Assembly (NCBI GenBank): GCA_964564035.1
Contig: CAZLZN010000005.1
Span: 1-64,000, forward strand
DNA: 64,000 nucleotides
Origin: JAHIGH01 sp964564035
GTDB taxonomy: Bacteria > Patescibacteriota > Microgenomatia > Levybacterales > UBA12049
Reading direction: 5' to 3'
Shown here: piece after piece, positions 41,682-48,342 of the stretch
Position numbering within the stretch: the first letter of the stretch is position 1
Layout: every line of letters starts with the position of its first letter
Notes under the pieces: model-generated
Databases searched by the model: none
What the model was told of the DNA's origin: nothing
Seen by the model: only the letters and a program-made list of their open reading frames with translations
Made by a program: the position numbers and the translations under genes

Positions 41682-41862
41682 ACTATTTAATACCTGTATA
41701 ACTTCTCCTCCCGGGCGTGAAATCATTCTCGCATCCCCGCTCTCATACTATATGAATATCATAATTAAATACTTTTGCTAGATGCAGCGCTCAAGGCATT
41801 CTTGTATAAGCTCGAATGAGGTGATCATCTGGCGCCCCCGCCTTATCCGGCTCTTCTATTTT

Positions 41863-42855
41863 TTATAATTCAGGATTTTGGTCAGGATTGCCCAGAGCCT
41901 TTTGACAATCGATAACTGAATTTCTTAACTCACTTATCGATCTCGCTTCCATAATTACCTCCCTATATTTCCCCGCATCCGGAAAATTATTGATATAAAT
42001 TTTGCAAAATTTTTTCAGGTTCGCGAAATTCTTATCTTTCCCCCAGGTTTTTTCAAACAGATCTATTTGCTCCAAATAAGTATCAATGCGTTCTTTGACA
42101 CCGATAATTTCTACCTTAAGTTCTCTATTAAAAATCCACGGGTTAGCAAAAATTCCTCGCCCTACCATAAAACCATCACATTTATATTTATTATATTTTT
42201 CCTCAATTTCGCTCCGCGATAAAATATCCCCATTTCCGACTATAAAAGTATGCGGCGCGATACTGTCTCTTAATTTAATTATTTCAGGCATTACTTCCCA
42301 GTGCGCCGGAACTTTCGATTTTTCAGCGACTGTTCGGAGGTGTATGCTTAGCGCGGCAATATCCTGCTCCAGCAAAAACCCCAGCCATTCACCTATCGTT
42401 TCTTTTTCAAATCCTATTCTTGTCTTAACACTGACAGGGAGTCCTTCCGAGCCCGACTTAACAGCTCTGATTATCTCACCGGCTAGTTTCATATTCTTTA
42501 TCAGTTTCCCGCAACTGCCAATTTTGAGGACCGCACGGTCCGGACAGCCCATATTTATGTCTATTCCAGCAAATCCCAATTTTTTGATAAGCTTTGCTGA
42601 TTTATAATAATTTTCAGGATTAATTCCCCATATTTGCGCGACAATCGGATGTTCATTGACGTTGAATTTCAGGCTTGCCACGAGAGGCCCACGTCCGGCC
42701 GATTGCAACCCCTCAACTGACGTAAATTCGGTAAAAAGCACATCCGGTTTGCCGATTTTTGTAATTATTTGTCTGAAAACAAAATCCGTCACCCCATCCA
42801 TGGGAGCAAGCGCTGTAAATGGTTTCGGAAGTTCTTCCCAAAAAGATCTATTCAT
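41863..42855 (-). CDS. dus: tRNA-dihydrouridine synthase
   Basis: 330 residues, a TIM-barrel flavoenzyme reducing tRNA uridines. It starts MNRSFWEELPKPFTALAPMD, with FMN-site APMDGVTDFVFRQI, catalytic Cys segment INMGCPDRAVLKIGSCGKLI, VSVKTRIGF, LSIHLRTVAEKSKVPAHWE and VGRGIFANPWIF. ATG 42855 is firm: an extended -10 TGT-TATAAT (42862-42867) ends 6 nt before it. A longer ORF upstream is only the translation of a dispersed repeat. DusA, B or C type is not resolved. Confidence 0.94.
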   Translation of the reverse strand: MNRSFWEELPKPFTALAPMDGVTDFVFRQIITKIGKPDVLFTEFTSVEGLQSAGRGPLVASLKFNVNEHPIVAQIWGINPENYYKSAKLIKKLGFAGIDINMGCPDRAVLKIGSCGKLIKNMKLAGEIIRAVKSGSEGLPVSVKTRIGFEKETIGEWLGFLLEQDIAALSIHLRTVAEKSKVPAHWEVMPEIIKLRDSIAPHTFIVGNGDILSRSEIEEKYNKYKCDGFMVGRGIFANPWIFNRELKVEIIGVKERIDTYLEQIDLFEKTWGKDKNFANLKKFCKIYINNFPDAGKYREVIMEARSISELRNSVIDCQKALGNPDQNPEL

Positions 42856-42890
42856 GCCTCGATTATAACAAATACGACTAATGCATTTTT

Positions 42891-42948
42891 TGTCATCCTG
42901 AACTTGTTTCAGGATCTTTTGAGATGCTGAAATGAATTCAGCATGACA
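42891..42948. repeat. Palindromic GTCATCCTGAAC-type dispersed repeat
   Basis: A 58-base element whose ends TGTCATCCTGAA and TTCAGCATGACA pair at 11 of 12 positions. It contains two inner hairpins (CCTGAA/TTCAGG and TGCTGAA/TTCAGCA). I recognise it as a form of the intergenic repeat found in many unrelated bacteria, whose reading frame yields peptides like HAEFISAS. It lies upstream of dus and would extend that ORF spuriously. Confidence 0.65.
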
Positions 42949-42953
42949 CTTTT

Positions 42954-42970
42954 TGCGTAACTCGTACAAA
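42954..42970. repeat. 17-base dispersed repeat, copy 2
   Basis: TGCGTAACTCGTACAAA; its reverse complement matches 15192-15208 at 15 of 17 bases. It lies just beside the 58-base palindromic repeat. Confidence 0.3.
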
Positions 42971-43020
42971 TACGCTATTCCTCACGCCTTGAAAAATTCT
43001 AATTATCTTAGATACGCGGT

Positions 43021-43674
43021 TCAATTCTTTTCAATATATTCGATTATTTTGGGGAAAGATTTTGTAAAATAATCAACTTCAACCGACTCAAAATCTGATT
43101 CTTTTCTTAGCCCGTTTTCCAGATAGGCTATAAAATGCAGTCCCGCTCCTTTGGCGCTAATCGCATCGCTAAGTGAATCCCCCACATATACAGATTCCCG
43201 CGGATCAGTTTTAAATTCTGCTAAGATTTTATCAAAAACACGGGGATCAGGTTTCAAAAAATCCGAATTGTCGGCGTGATAAATCTTTTCAATATACTTA
43301 TTCACGTGGTGCTCCTCATTAAGCAAATGCTCAGCTTCCTGAAGTAATCTCGACGTTAAAATCGCCATTCTCAGCCCGTCTCTTTTTAGCGTCTTGAGAG
43401 TTTGGATTTTTTCATCAGTTATATGGTCAACCACTTTGTCTTTTACCAAATCAGGCATAAGTTCTTGATGTAGTCTCATAAATTCATCAGGATCAATGCC
43501 CGGTATTCTCTCCAGGATGGCCTTTTTAACCGGCTGTCCCCAATTTTTCTGGTGCGCTCTCCGGCTCATCGGCGCAAATCCCATTTTCTCGGCAATCTGA
43601 TTTTCAACCCTGAAAAAAATCTCCTCCGTCATCGACAACGTATCATCAAAATCAAAAATTACAAGTTTTATCAT
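43021..43674 (-). CDS. HAD-superfamily hydrolase (phosphoglycolate phosphatase-like)
   Basis: 217 residues with HAD motifs: motif I IFDFDDTLSMTEE (nucleophile Asp about 8), motif II AILTSRL, conserved Lys in DNSDFLKPDP, and motif III/IV YVGDSLSDAISAKGAG. The helical cap (about 15-85) is of the C1 type seen in Gph and PgmB enzymes; the substrate is unknown. An AGGAG purine run lies about 12 nt before the ATG, downstream of TGG-TATAAT, so this gene has a short conventional leader. Confidence 0.9.
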   Translation of the reverse strand: MIKLVIFDFDDTLSMTEEIFFRVENQIAEKMGFAPMSRRAHQKNWGQPVKKAILERIPGIDPDEFMRLHQELMPDLVKDKVVDHITDEKIQTLKTLKRDGLRMAILTSRLLQEAEHLLNEEHHVNKYIEKIYHADNSDFLKPDPRVFDKILAEFKTDPRESVYVGDSLSDAISAKGAGLHFIAYLENGLRKESDFESVEVDYFTKSFPKIIEYIEKN

Positions 43675-43757
43675 AGCTTACATCTCCTATTATACCAATT
43701 AATCGGTATTTTACTGCTTACAATTTAAGGATGATTTAGCTAGGCTTATAGGGTAAA

Positions 43758-44249
43758 TTAATAGTTTTCTACTGCCCCTTTTTTAACAGGTTTTGTCCTG
43801 CGGAGTAAAATTTCTTCCAAATATCTCGCTCTAACATTATCCTGTAAGTTGTCTTTGATTTCTATGCCCGCTTTACTAGCATCTTTAGCCCTGTCAATAA
43901 TAGTCGCATAAGTTCGCAACGCGTACATTGTAGGCAAAAGCGATGATCCGTAAGATCCGGAAACAAACTGCTCGCGATAGCCTGGAAGCTTTAGTATAGT
44001 TTCTCGATAGCTGATCGCTCCATGCCCGTTATTAGTATGGTAAACTATTTCAATCGCTTGATACCCAGTCTGATGCCGTCCTGCATGAGTGCGGTTTTCT
44101 TCAGATCGGTCCGGTTTAAAAGATTCACTTACGCCGACTGATATGGTCTTCGCGCCAATTTTTTTCGCATCAGCTAAGAAGCTATCATAAGAAGTTCCTT
44201 CTGGATATTCATGGTTTAATCTTATTGAATGCAATTCTTTTGCTCTCAT
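43758..44249 (-). CDS. Hypothetical protein
   Basis: 163 residues, soluble, no recognised family. It shows an alternating strand/helix pattern with IGAKTISVGVSESF, YQAIEIVYHTNNGHGAIS and a helical C-terminus. Extended -10 TGA-TATAAT (44258-44263) ends 8 nt before the ATG. Function unknown. Confidence 0.55.
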   Translation of the reverse strand: MRAKELHSIRLNHEYPEGTSYDSFLADAKKIGAKTISVGVSESFKPDRSEENRTHAGRHQTGYQAIEIVYHTNNGHGAISYRETILKLPGYREQFVSGSYGSSLLPTMYALRTYATIIDRAKDASKAGIEIKDNLQDNVRARYLEEILLRRTKPVKKGAVENY

Positions 44250-44583
44250 AAAGAAAAATTATATCATGAATCTAGCAAAATACAATTGCTAGAGATTTAA
44301 GTAGCTTAATTGATGCGCGTTCCGGGGTTAAATCTTAATGAGCATGTTAGAGAATACTTATTGTTTTTGAAAATATAACTACGATCTTCTTTCTTCCCGA
44401 GTGCATGCTATGGTGAGTTCGATAAATTTAAATGTTACTATTAATTACACTTCAAAAAAGACATAAAGCTCGCTACGAGGAATCTTACTTATTTAATTAT
44501 AGCTAAAAAGCCCGTCCCGCAAGACGGGATAAAAATTGTGCTACTATACCTCGCTTGCAGGGCATTAGCCGAATTTTGTATCT
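44250..44583. other. Intergenic stretch without a gene
   Basis: About 330 bases between an orphan gene and the tRNA-Gln region. Apart from the -10 box of the upstream orphan gene and a perfect hairpin at 44511-44528, I see no coding frame or RNA I can support. Confidence 0.4.
44511..44528. repeat. CCCGTC/GACGGG hairpin
   Basis: A perfect 6-bp stem, CCCGTC (44511-44516) with GACGGG (44523-44528), loop CCGCAA, preceded by AAAAAG and followed by ATAAAAATT. It could terminate transcripts leaving the tRNA region on the minus strand, or be a dispersed palindromic repeat of the type common in this group. Confidence 0.45.
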
Positions 44584-44743
44584 ACGGCTGGGAAGCTTGG
44601 ATTCGAAGGATGTCAAACGTCCCGGGTCTGAACCTGCCTGCCGGCAAACAAACTTGTCTCCGCCAATGGCGGACAGGCAAAGTCCGTTTTCTCATTACCG
44701 GAGGCGAGACTGCGCCCTCGGCGCTGGCTACCATTATACGACT
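44584..44743 (-). pseudogene. Exploded second copy of tRNA-Gln
   Basis: Three blocks match the intact tRNA-Gln in the same order and strand. 44584-44607 matches 44751-44774 at 23 of 24 bases (acceptor 3' strand and T-arm). 44678-44688 matches 44791-44801 exactly (anticodon 5' stem and loop). 44728-44743 matches 44805-44820 at 15 of 16 (D-arm). The blocks are separated by 70 and 39 bases instead of 16 and 3. The first insert carries a palindromic repeat. The acceptor 5' strand is missing, so the copy cannot fold as a tRNA. Confidence 0.6.
44635..44679. repeat. Nested palindromic repeat inserted in the broken tRNA copy
   Basis: The outer arms TGCCTG (44635-44640) and CAGGCA (44674-44679) enclose a TGCCGGCA palindrome (44639-44646) and the hairpin TCCGCCAATGGCGGA (44659-44673). 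TCCGCCATTGGCGGA-like and TGCCGGCA-like repeats are familiar to me from Candidate Phyla Radiation genomes. Confidence 0.55.
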
Positions 44744-44754
44744 AATGCATACGG

Positions 44755-44825
44755 CTGGGAAGCCTGGATTCGAACCAGAATAAACGGATCCAAAGTCCGT
44801 TGTCCTACCATTAGACGACTTCCCA
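44755..44825 (-). tRNA. tRNA-Gln (anticodon UUG)
   Basis: Read on the minus strand it folds as a complete cloverleaf. The acceptor is TGGGAAG/CTTCCCA, the D-arm GTC-TAATGGTAG-GAC, the anticodon stem ACGGA/TCCGT with loop CTTTGGA (anticodon TTG, 34-36), a short variable region, and T-arm TCTGG/CCAGG with loop TTCGAAT. The discriminator is G. The following bases are CCG, so the CCA end is not encoded and must be added. It is the only intact tRNA gene I find in the window. Confidence 0.92.
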
Positions 44826-44989
44826 GCCCTATGCACAATTTAAATGCTTAAATATTAAACCAATAATTAAATATTAAAAATACGTAACCGAACGAAAAAA
44901 ACTTTAAACCTGAAAATATGAAATCACACCTGCCTTATTTTACTAAAATTGAAGCCAAATTCCAATAAGAGGAAAAACGAAGAAAAAAA

Positions 44990-45772
44990 TTACAGATCAA
45001 AAAAATCCCTGTACATCCTCACAAGCTCTCTCACAATCGCCCTCCCGTCACGCCTCGCTCCGTTCAGCATCTGATCCGCGCTTCTGACCTCGGCCCGCGC
45101 GTTCTCTAACGCAGTATCATCCGCCGCCTCATTTACCGGCCTCAAATTAAGCAAAGTGTTCTCAACAGCATTTATCCTGTTTCTGGCATCATCTATTTTT
45201 GCCCTCATATCCCGAAGCGTAGCCTCAAAACCCGTCACATTCTGTCCGCGTGCACGCGCCTCATTTATTGCCCTGTCAATGCGTTCCGCGCCCGTCTCAA
45301 GTTCCCTGATTTCCTCGCGAAGCTCATTTATATTTTCGAGCTGTCTGACAACACCGCTATACAAATCCTTTGCGTTCTCCTCGATATCATCTATTCTGTC
45401 CTCCAGCTCTTCAATTGTCGCCAGATCTCCCGCTCCCCTGATATCTCCCTCCAGAGCTCTGATTCTCGCGCTTTCGGCCTGAATATTTGCAATAAGTCTC
45501 CTTTTTTGCTCATCCGTCAGATCGGGATTGGTTGATATTTTATTAATAAGACTATTTAGATTAGTTTGGGTTTTGTTAATCCTTAAAAGCGCCCTTTGAC
45601 GTCTGTCTTCAAGTCTTCGGCGTTCGCGGTCGACTTGGCGCTGTTCTGAGGAGATTGTCGGCGTTACCGATCTGGCCGGTGTAGGATTTGGTGTCGCTGT
45701 CTGTCCCGATACCGGAACTACAGATATATAAAATACAAATAATACTGACGCGATAATGTAGAAAATTTTCAT
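44990..45772 (-). CDS. Exported coiled-coil protein
   Basis: 260 residues. A signal peptide (about 1-23, IIASVLFVFYISVVPVSGQ) and a short Thr/Pro linker precede an almost continuous alpha-helical coiled coil (about 45-245) rich in Arg, Glu, Asn and Leu, ending VRMYRDFFDL. No family recognised. It lies 92 bases downstream of a membrane-anchored Pro/Gln-rich protein and an analogous coiled-coil protein on the same strand, so the three may form one surface or periplasm-like assembly. Confidence 0.65.
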   Translation of the reverse strand: MKIFYIIASVLFVFYISVVPVSGQTATPNPTPARSVTPTISSEQRQVDRERRRLEDRRQRALLRINKTQTNLNSLINKISTNPDLTDEQKRRLIANIQAESARIRALEGDIRGAGDLATIEELEDRIDDIEENAKDLYSGVVRQLENINELREEIRELETGAERIDRAINEARARGQNVTGFEATLRDMRAKIDDARNRINAVENTLLNLRPVNEAADDTALENARAEVRSADQMLNGARRDGRAIVRELVRMYRDFFDL

Positions 45773-45864
45773 ATAAATATTTAAACCGGGGCAGAAAAAT
45801 GATGAGCTAATATATAAATATAAATTTAAAATATAATATAACGAATGAAGCTTATTGTCAAGTT

Positions 45865-46251
45865 TTAACTTCCCTGAAGCTCCTGGAGATCCTGCTCAAC
45901 AGGCTGAAAATCAGTGTCTATTGATTCATCAATATCTACGCTGTTTACTTCCTGTTCTTCAGGAGAGGACGTGACCGGTGTTGTCGGCGAAACCGCGGTA
46001 TTTATGGTGGCTGTCGGACTGATCTGGATATTTGCCTGATTGTTAGCCTGATTAAGAGGCAGACCCAGCAGTTCCTTATTTTGAATTACAAATATTGCTG
46101 CCCCAAATATAATTATCAAACCAATAATCAGAAACAAAAAGAATGGCGGTTTGCTTTTGGGCGCCGGTTGCTGCGATGCCTGTTGAGCTGCAGGGGTATT
46201 ATCTGCTGTCTGCGGTGTTGGAATTGGCTGGTTGGGTTGAGTATTTTCCAT
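45865..46251 (-). CDS. Single-pass membrane protein with Pro/Gln-rich N-terminus
   Basis: 128 residues. The N-terminal about 35 residues are Gln/Pro/Ala/Thr-rich (QQASQQPAPKSKPP), followed by one transmembrane helix (FFLFLIIGLIIIFGAAIFVI, about 37-56) and an acidic, Thr/Val-rich outer tail. No family. The start lies 2 bases after the stop of the upstream coiled-coil gene, so they are co-transcribed. Confidence 0.6.
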   Translation of the reverse strand: MENTQPNQPIPTPQTADNTPAAQQASQQPAPKSKPPFFLFLIIGLIIIFGAAIFVIQNKELLGLPLNQANNQANIQISPTATINTAVSPTTPVTSSPEEQEVNSVDIDESIDTDFQPVEQDLQELQGS

Positions 46252-46253
46252 AA

Positions 46254-47006
46254 TTATTCTTTAGTTGCGGCATCTCTCCTCACGCCCGCATATGTTTTTG
46301 CAACTTCCCTGACACTTTCCCTCGCCTCTTTAACTATTTCGGTAACAGCCTTTAGATCCTCGCGCAGTTTCTTGGTTGTTTCGGAGATTATTTTACCGGC
46401 TGTCTCCTCATCAGTAATCTGAGCCGTATATTCGCGCGCGGCCTGCTCCGCGATCTTGTCGCTGGCATCCGATATCGCCGTCTGAGCTTTATCAATTGCT
46501 GTCTCAATACTTGAAGTATTTACATTTTCCGTTTTCAGTGCCGCCGTCCTGGATGAATATTTATCCAACAGTTCACTAAGCCTCTCAAGAGATTTAGTTA
46601 ATTGCTCTGTCCGTCTGTCATTTATCTTTTCCAGCCTCTCATCAACCCTCTGTGCGGCCAGTTTTTTTCTTTCACTTTTAAAAGCCTCCACTTTTGCTTT
46701 AAATTCTTCTTTATTCCCCTCTACTTCTGTTCTATATTCCTGTTTTTGTACCTGTATCTTATTCCGCAGTTCCTCTACTTTTTGCTTATAAGCTTCTTTT
46801 TCAGCCTCTAATTTCTTTTTCATAGTCTCTGTTTGTTCCTGAAAATCTTTCTTTTTTTCCATCATAAGCTTTTTGGTTTCCTCAGTGTTTTGCGTACCTG
46901 TTATTGAATTGGATTCTGAAGTCGTTACAGCAGTTTCCGCTGAGGCACTAAAAGGAACCAAAAAGAACGAAAATAATATTGCAGCTGCGATTGCGGTGTT
47001 TTTCAT
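46254..47006 (-). CDS. Exported coiled-coil protein
   Basis: 250 residues with a signal peptide (about 1-23, ending PFSASAETAV) and a long Lys/Glu-rich coiled coil (about 45-240). Stretches such as KKDFQEQTETMKKKLEAEKE and KVEELRNKIQVQKQE carry clear heptad spacing. No family recognised. First gene of a three-gene minus-strand run down to 44990. The whole ectodomain appears rod-like, suggesting a structural or scaffolding role, which is inference. Confidence 0.65.
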   Translation of the reverse strand: MKNTAIAAAILFSFFLVPFSASAETAVTTSESNSITGTQNTEETKKLMMEKKKDFQEQTETMKKKLEAEKEAYKQKVEELRNKIQVQKQEYRTEVEGNKEEFKAKVEAFKSERKKLAAQRVDERLEKINDRRTEQLTKSLERLSELLDKYSSRTAALKTENVNTSSIETAIDKAQTAISDASDKIAEQAAREYTAQITDEETAGKIISETTKKLREDLKAVTEIVKEARESVREVAKTYAGVRRDAATKE

Positions 47007-47068
47007 GGCAGTATAAATATTAAAACATTAATCGTACAAAATTGTCAAGCAACGGCTGTATTGTAGCT

Positions 47069-47737
47069 TTATTTAGTCAGGCCAAGAGCTCCAAGCGCTT
47101 GTTCTGCGGCTTTTTCCTCTGCCTCCTGTTTTGAGTGGCCTGTCCCCTCACCCATTTGTTTATTTTCTATAAATACTCCGATCGTAAAGATTTTAGCGTG
47201 AGCAGGTCCTTCTTCGTGTAGCACTTTATACTGCGGAGAATTTTGTTTTTTGGATTGTACATTTTCCTGGAGTAGGCTTTTCGGATCTTTAAAAACTTTT
47301 CTATCGACATATTCTTTAATAAGAGGGATGATTGTTTTATTTAACATATCTTTTGCCGCGTCTATACCTTGATCGATAAATACCGCTCCCAAATAAGCCT
47401 CAAATGTATTCGCAAGAATCGAGTCATTCTCCCGGCCGTTTGATTCCAGTTCGCCTTTGGAGAGTAGTAGATGTTGACCAAAGCCAAGTTTTCTGGCCTG
47501 CCTTGCAAGGCTTTTGGTATTCACGACAAGTGACCTGAGATTGGTCAATATCCCTTCATTAAAATCCGGATAGGTGTGGTAAATATAATCGGAAATTACA
47601 AAAGAAAGTACGCTGTCGCCCAGAAACTCCAGGCGCTCGTTTGATTCGATGGGTTTTTTGGACTCATTGAGATAAGAGCGGTGTGTAAAAGCCTGAACAA
47701 AGAGTTTTTGATTTTTAAGTTTAGGAAGGTTTTCCAT
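47069..47737 (-). CDS. rnc: Ribonuclease III
   Basis: 222 residues from ATG 47737. The catalytic domain has the signature ERLEFLGDSVLSFVI and the second metal-site segment DSILANTFEAYLGAVFID. The C-terminal double-stranded RNA-binding domain (about 150-220) carries SPQYKVLHEEGPAHAKIFTI and GHSKQEAEEKAAEQAL. It processes rRNA precursors and structured mRNAs. Its start overlaps the end of nusB by 17 bases; a longer ORF into nusB is not family-like. Order rpmF-nusB-rnc on one transcript. Confidence 0.95.
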   Translation of the reverse strand: MENLPKLKNQKLFVQAFTHRSYLNESKKPIESNERLEFLGDSVLSFVISDYIYHTYPDFNEGILTNLRSLVVNTKSLARQARKLGFGQHLLLSKGELESNGRENDSILANTFEAYLGAVFIDQGIDAAKDMLNKTIIPLIKEYVDRKVFKDPKSLLQENVQSKKQNSPQYKVLHEEGPAHAKIFTIGVFIENKQMGEGTGHSKQEAEEKAAEQALGALGLTK

Positions 47738-48080
47738 ATGAAACGATTTTACCAAGCACACCGTTAACAAAGCCTGCGCTTGTTTCACTCCCGTACTCCT
47801 TTGCAAGCTCTACCGCTTCATCGATCAGTACATTTTGCGGTTCTTTTTTAAAATACATTATTTCATATACGGCAAGTCTCAATATCGCCAGATCAATTCT
47901 GTTTATTTTGTCTACCGGGAAATCCGGTGCGGCTTTTTGAATCAGCTCGTCAATTTCGGATTTACGGGTTATGACTTCTTTGGCAATATCTGATACTTTC
48001 TGGTTATGAAACTGAAGACTGAACAACTCTGAAATTATACGCTGTCTTTTTTTATGTCTCGGATCTTCGCGAGTCTTCAT
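47721..48080 (-). CDS. nusB: Transcription antitermination factor NusB
   Basis: 119 residues, all-helical, with the NusB pattern: an N-terminal RHKKRQRIISELFSLQFH, a middle KINRIDLAILRLAVYEIMYF, and the C-terminal LIDEAVELAKEYGSETSAG with FVNGVLGKI. It works with NusE (S10) in rRNA antitermination. Its ATG overlaps the rpmF stop by 4 bases. Confidence 0.94.
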   Translation of the reverse strand: MKTREDPRHKKRQRIISELFSLQFHNQKVSDIAKEVITRKSEIDELIQKAAPDFPVDKINRIDLAILRLAVYEIMYFKKEPQNVLIDEAVELAKEYGSETSAGFVNGVLGKIVSYGKPS

Positions 48081-48277
48081 GCTTGCGCTGCTTTTGTTTG
48101 TTTTGGTGCTTTGATCTGTACTCCTCTATAAAATCCGCATTTTGCGCAAATACTGTGAGGATATCGTCTGTTTCCGCAATTTTTACAAAGCACCATCTGG
48201 ATAGCCGCTAATTTAATGGCTGCCCTTCTTTTGCCTTGCCTCGCTCTGGAATGTCTTTTTTTCGGTTCGTGCGGCAT
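48077..48277 (-). CDS. rpmF: Ribosomal protein bL32
   Basis: 66 residues: basic N-terminus PHEPKKRHSRARQGKRRA and the zinc-binding CKNCGNRRYPHSICAKCGFY with four cysteines. A normal-length bL32. The overlap with nusB (ATGA) couples ribosomal protein and antitermination factor synthesis. Confidence 0.95.
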   Translation of the reverse strand: MPHEPKKRHSRARQGKRRAAIKLAAIQMVLCKNCGNRRYPHSICAKCGFYRGVQIKAPKQTKAAQA

Positions 48278-48342
48278 ATGTAATTATGTATTTTACTAAA
48301 TTCCGGCAGTTTACGCAACAAACTAAATTGTTGATTAAAAAT

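Noticed and set aside
42856..42969. A 38-codon N-terminal extension of the dihydrouridine synthase
   Set aside because: It is the translation of a dispersed palindromic repeat, and a leaderless -10 box lies between it and the proper ATG at 42855.
44538..44851. Overlapping 80-98-codon frames across the tRNA-Gln region
   Set aside because: They run through the tRNA gene and palindromic repeats, on both strands at once, so the coding potential is an artefact of GC-rich repeats.
44250..47006. Integrative element using tRNA-Gln as attachment site
   Set aside because: No integrase or mobility gene is present, and the repeated tRNA blocks include the D-arm and anticodon, favouring a decayed tandem duplicate.
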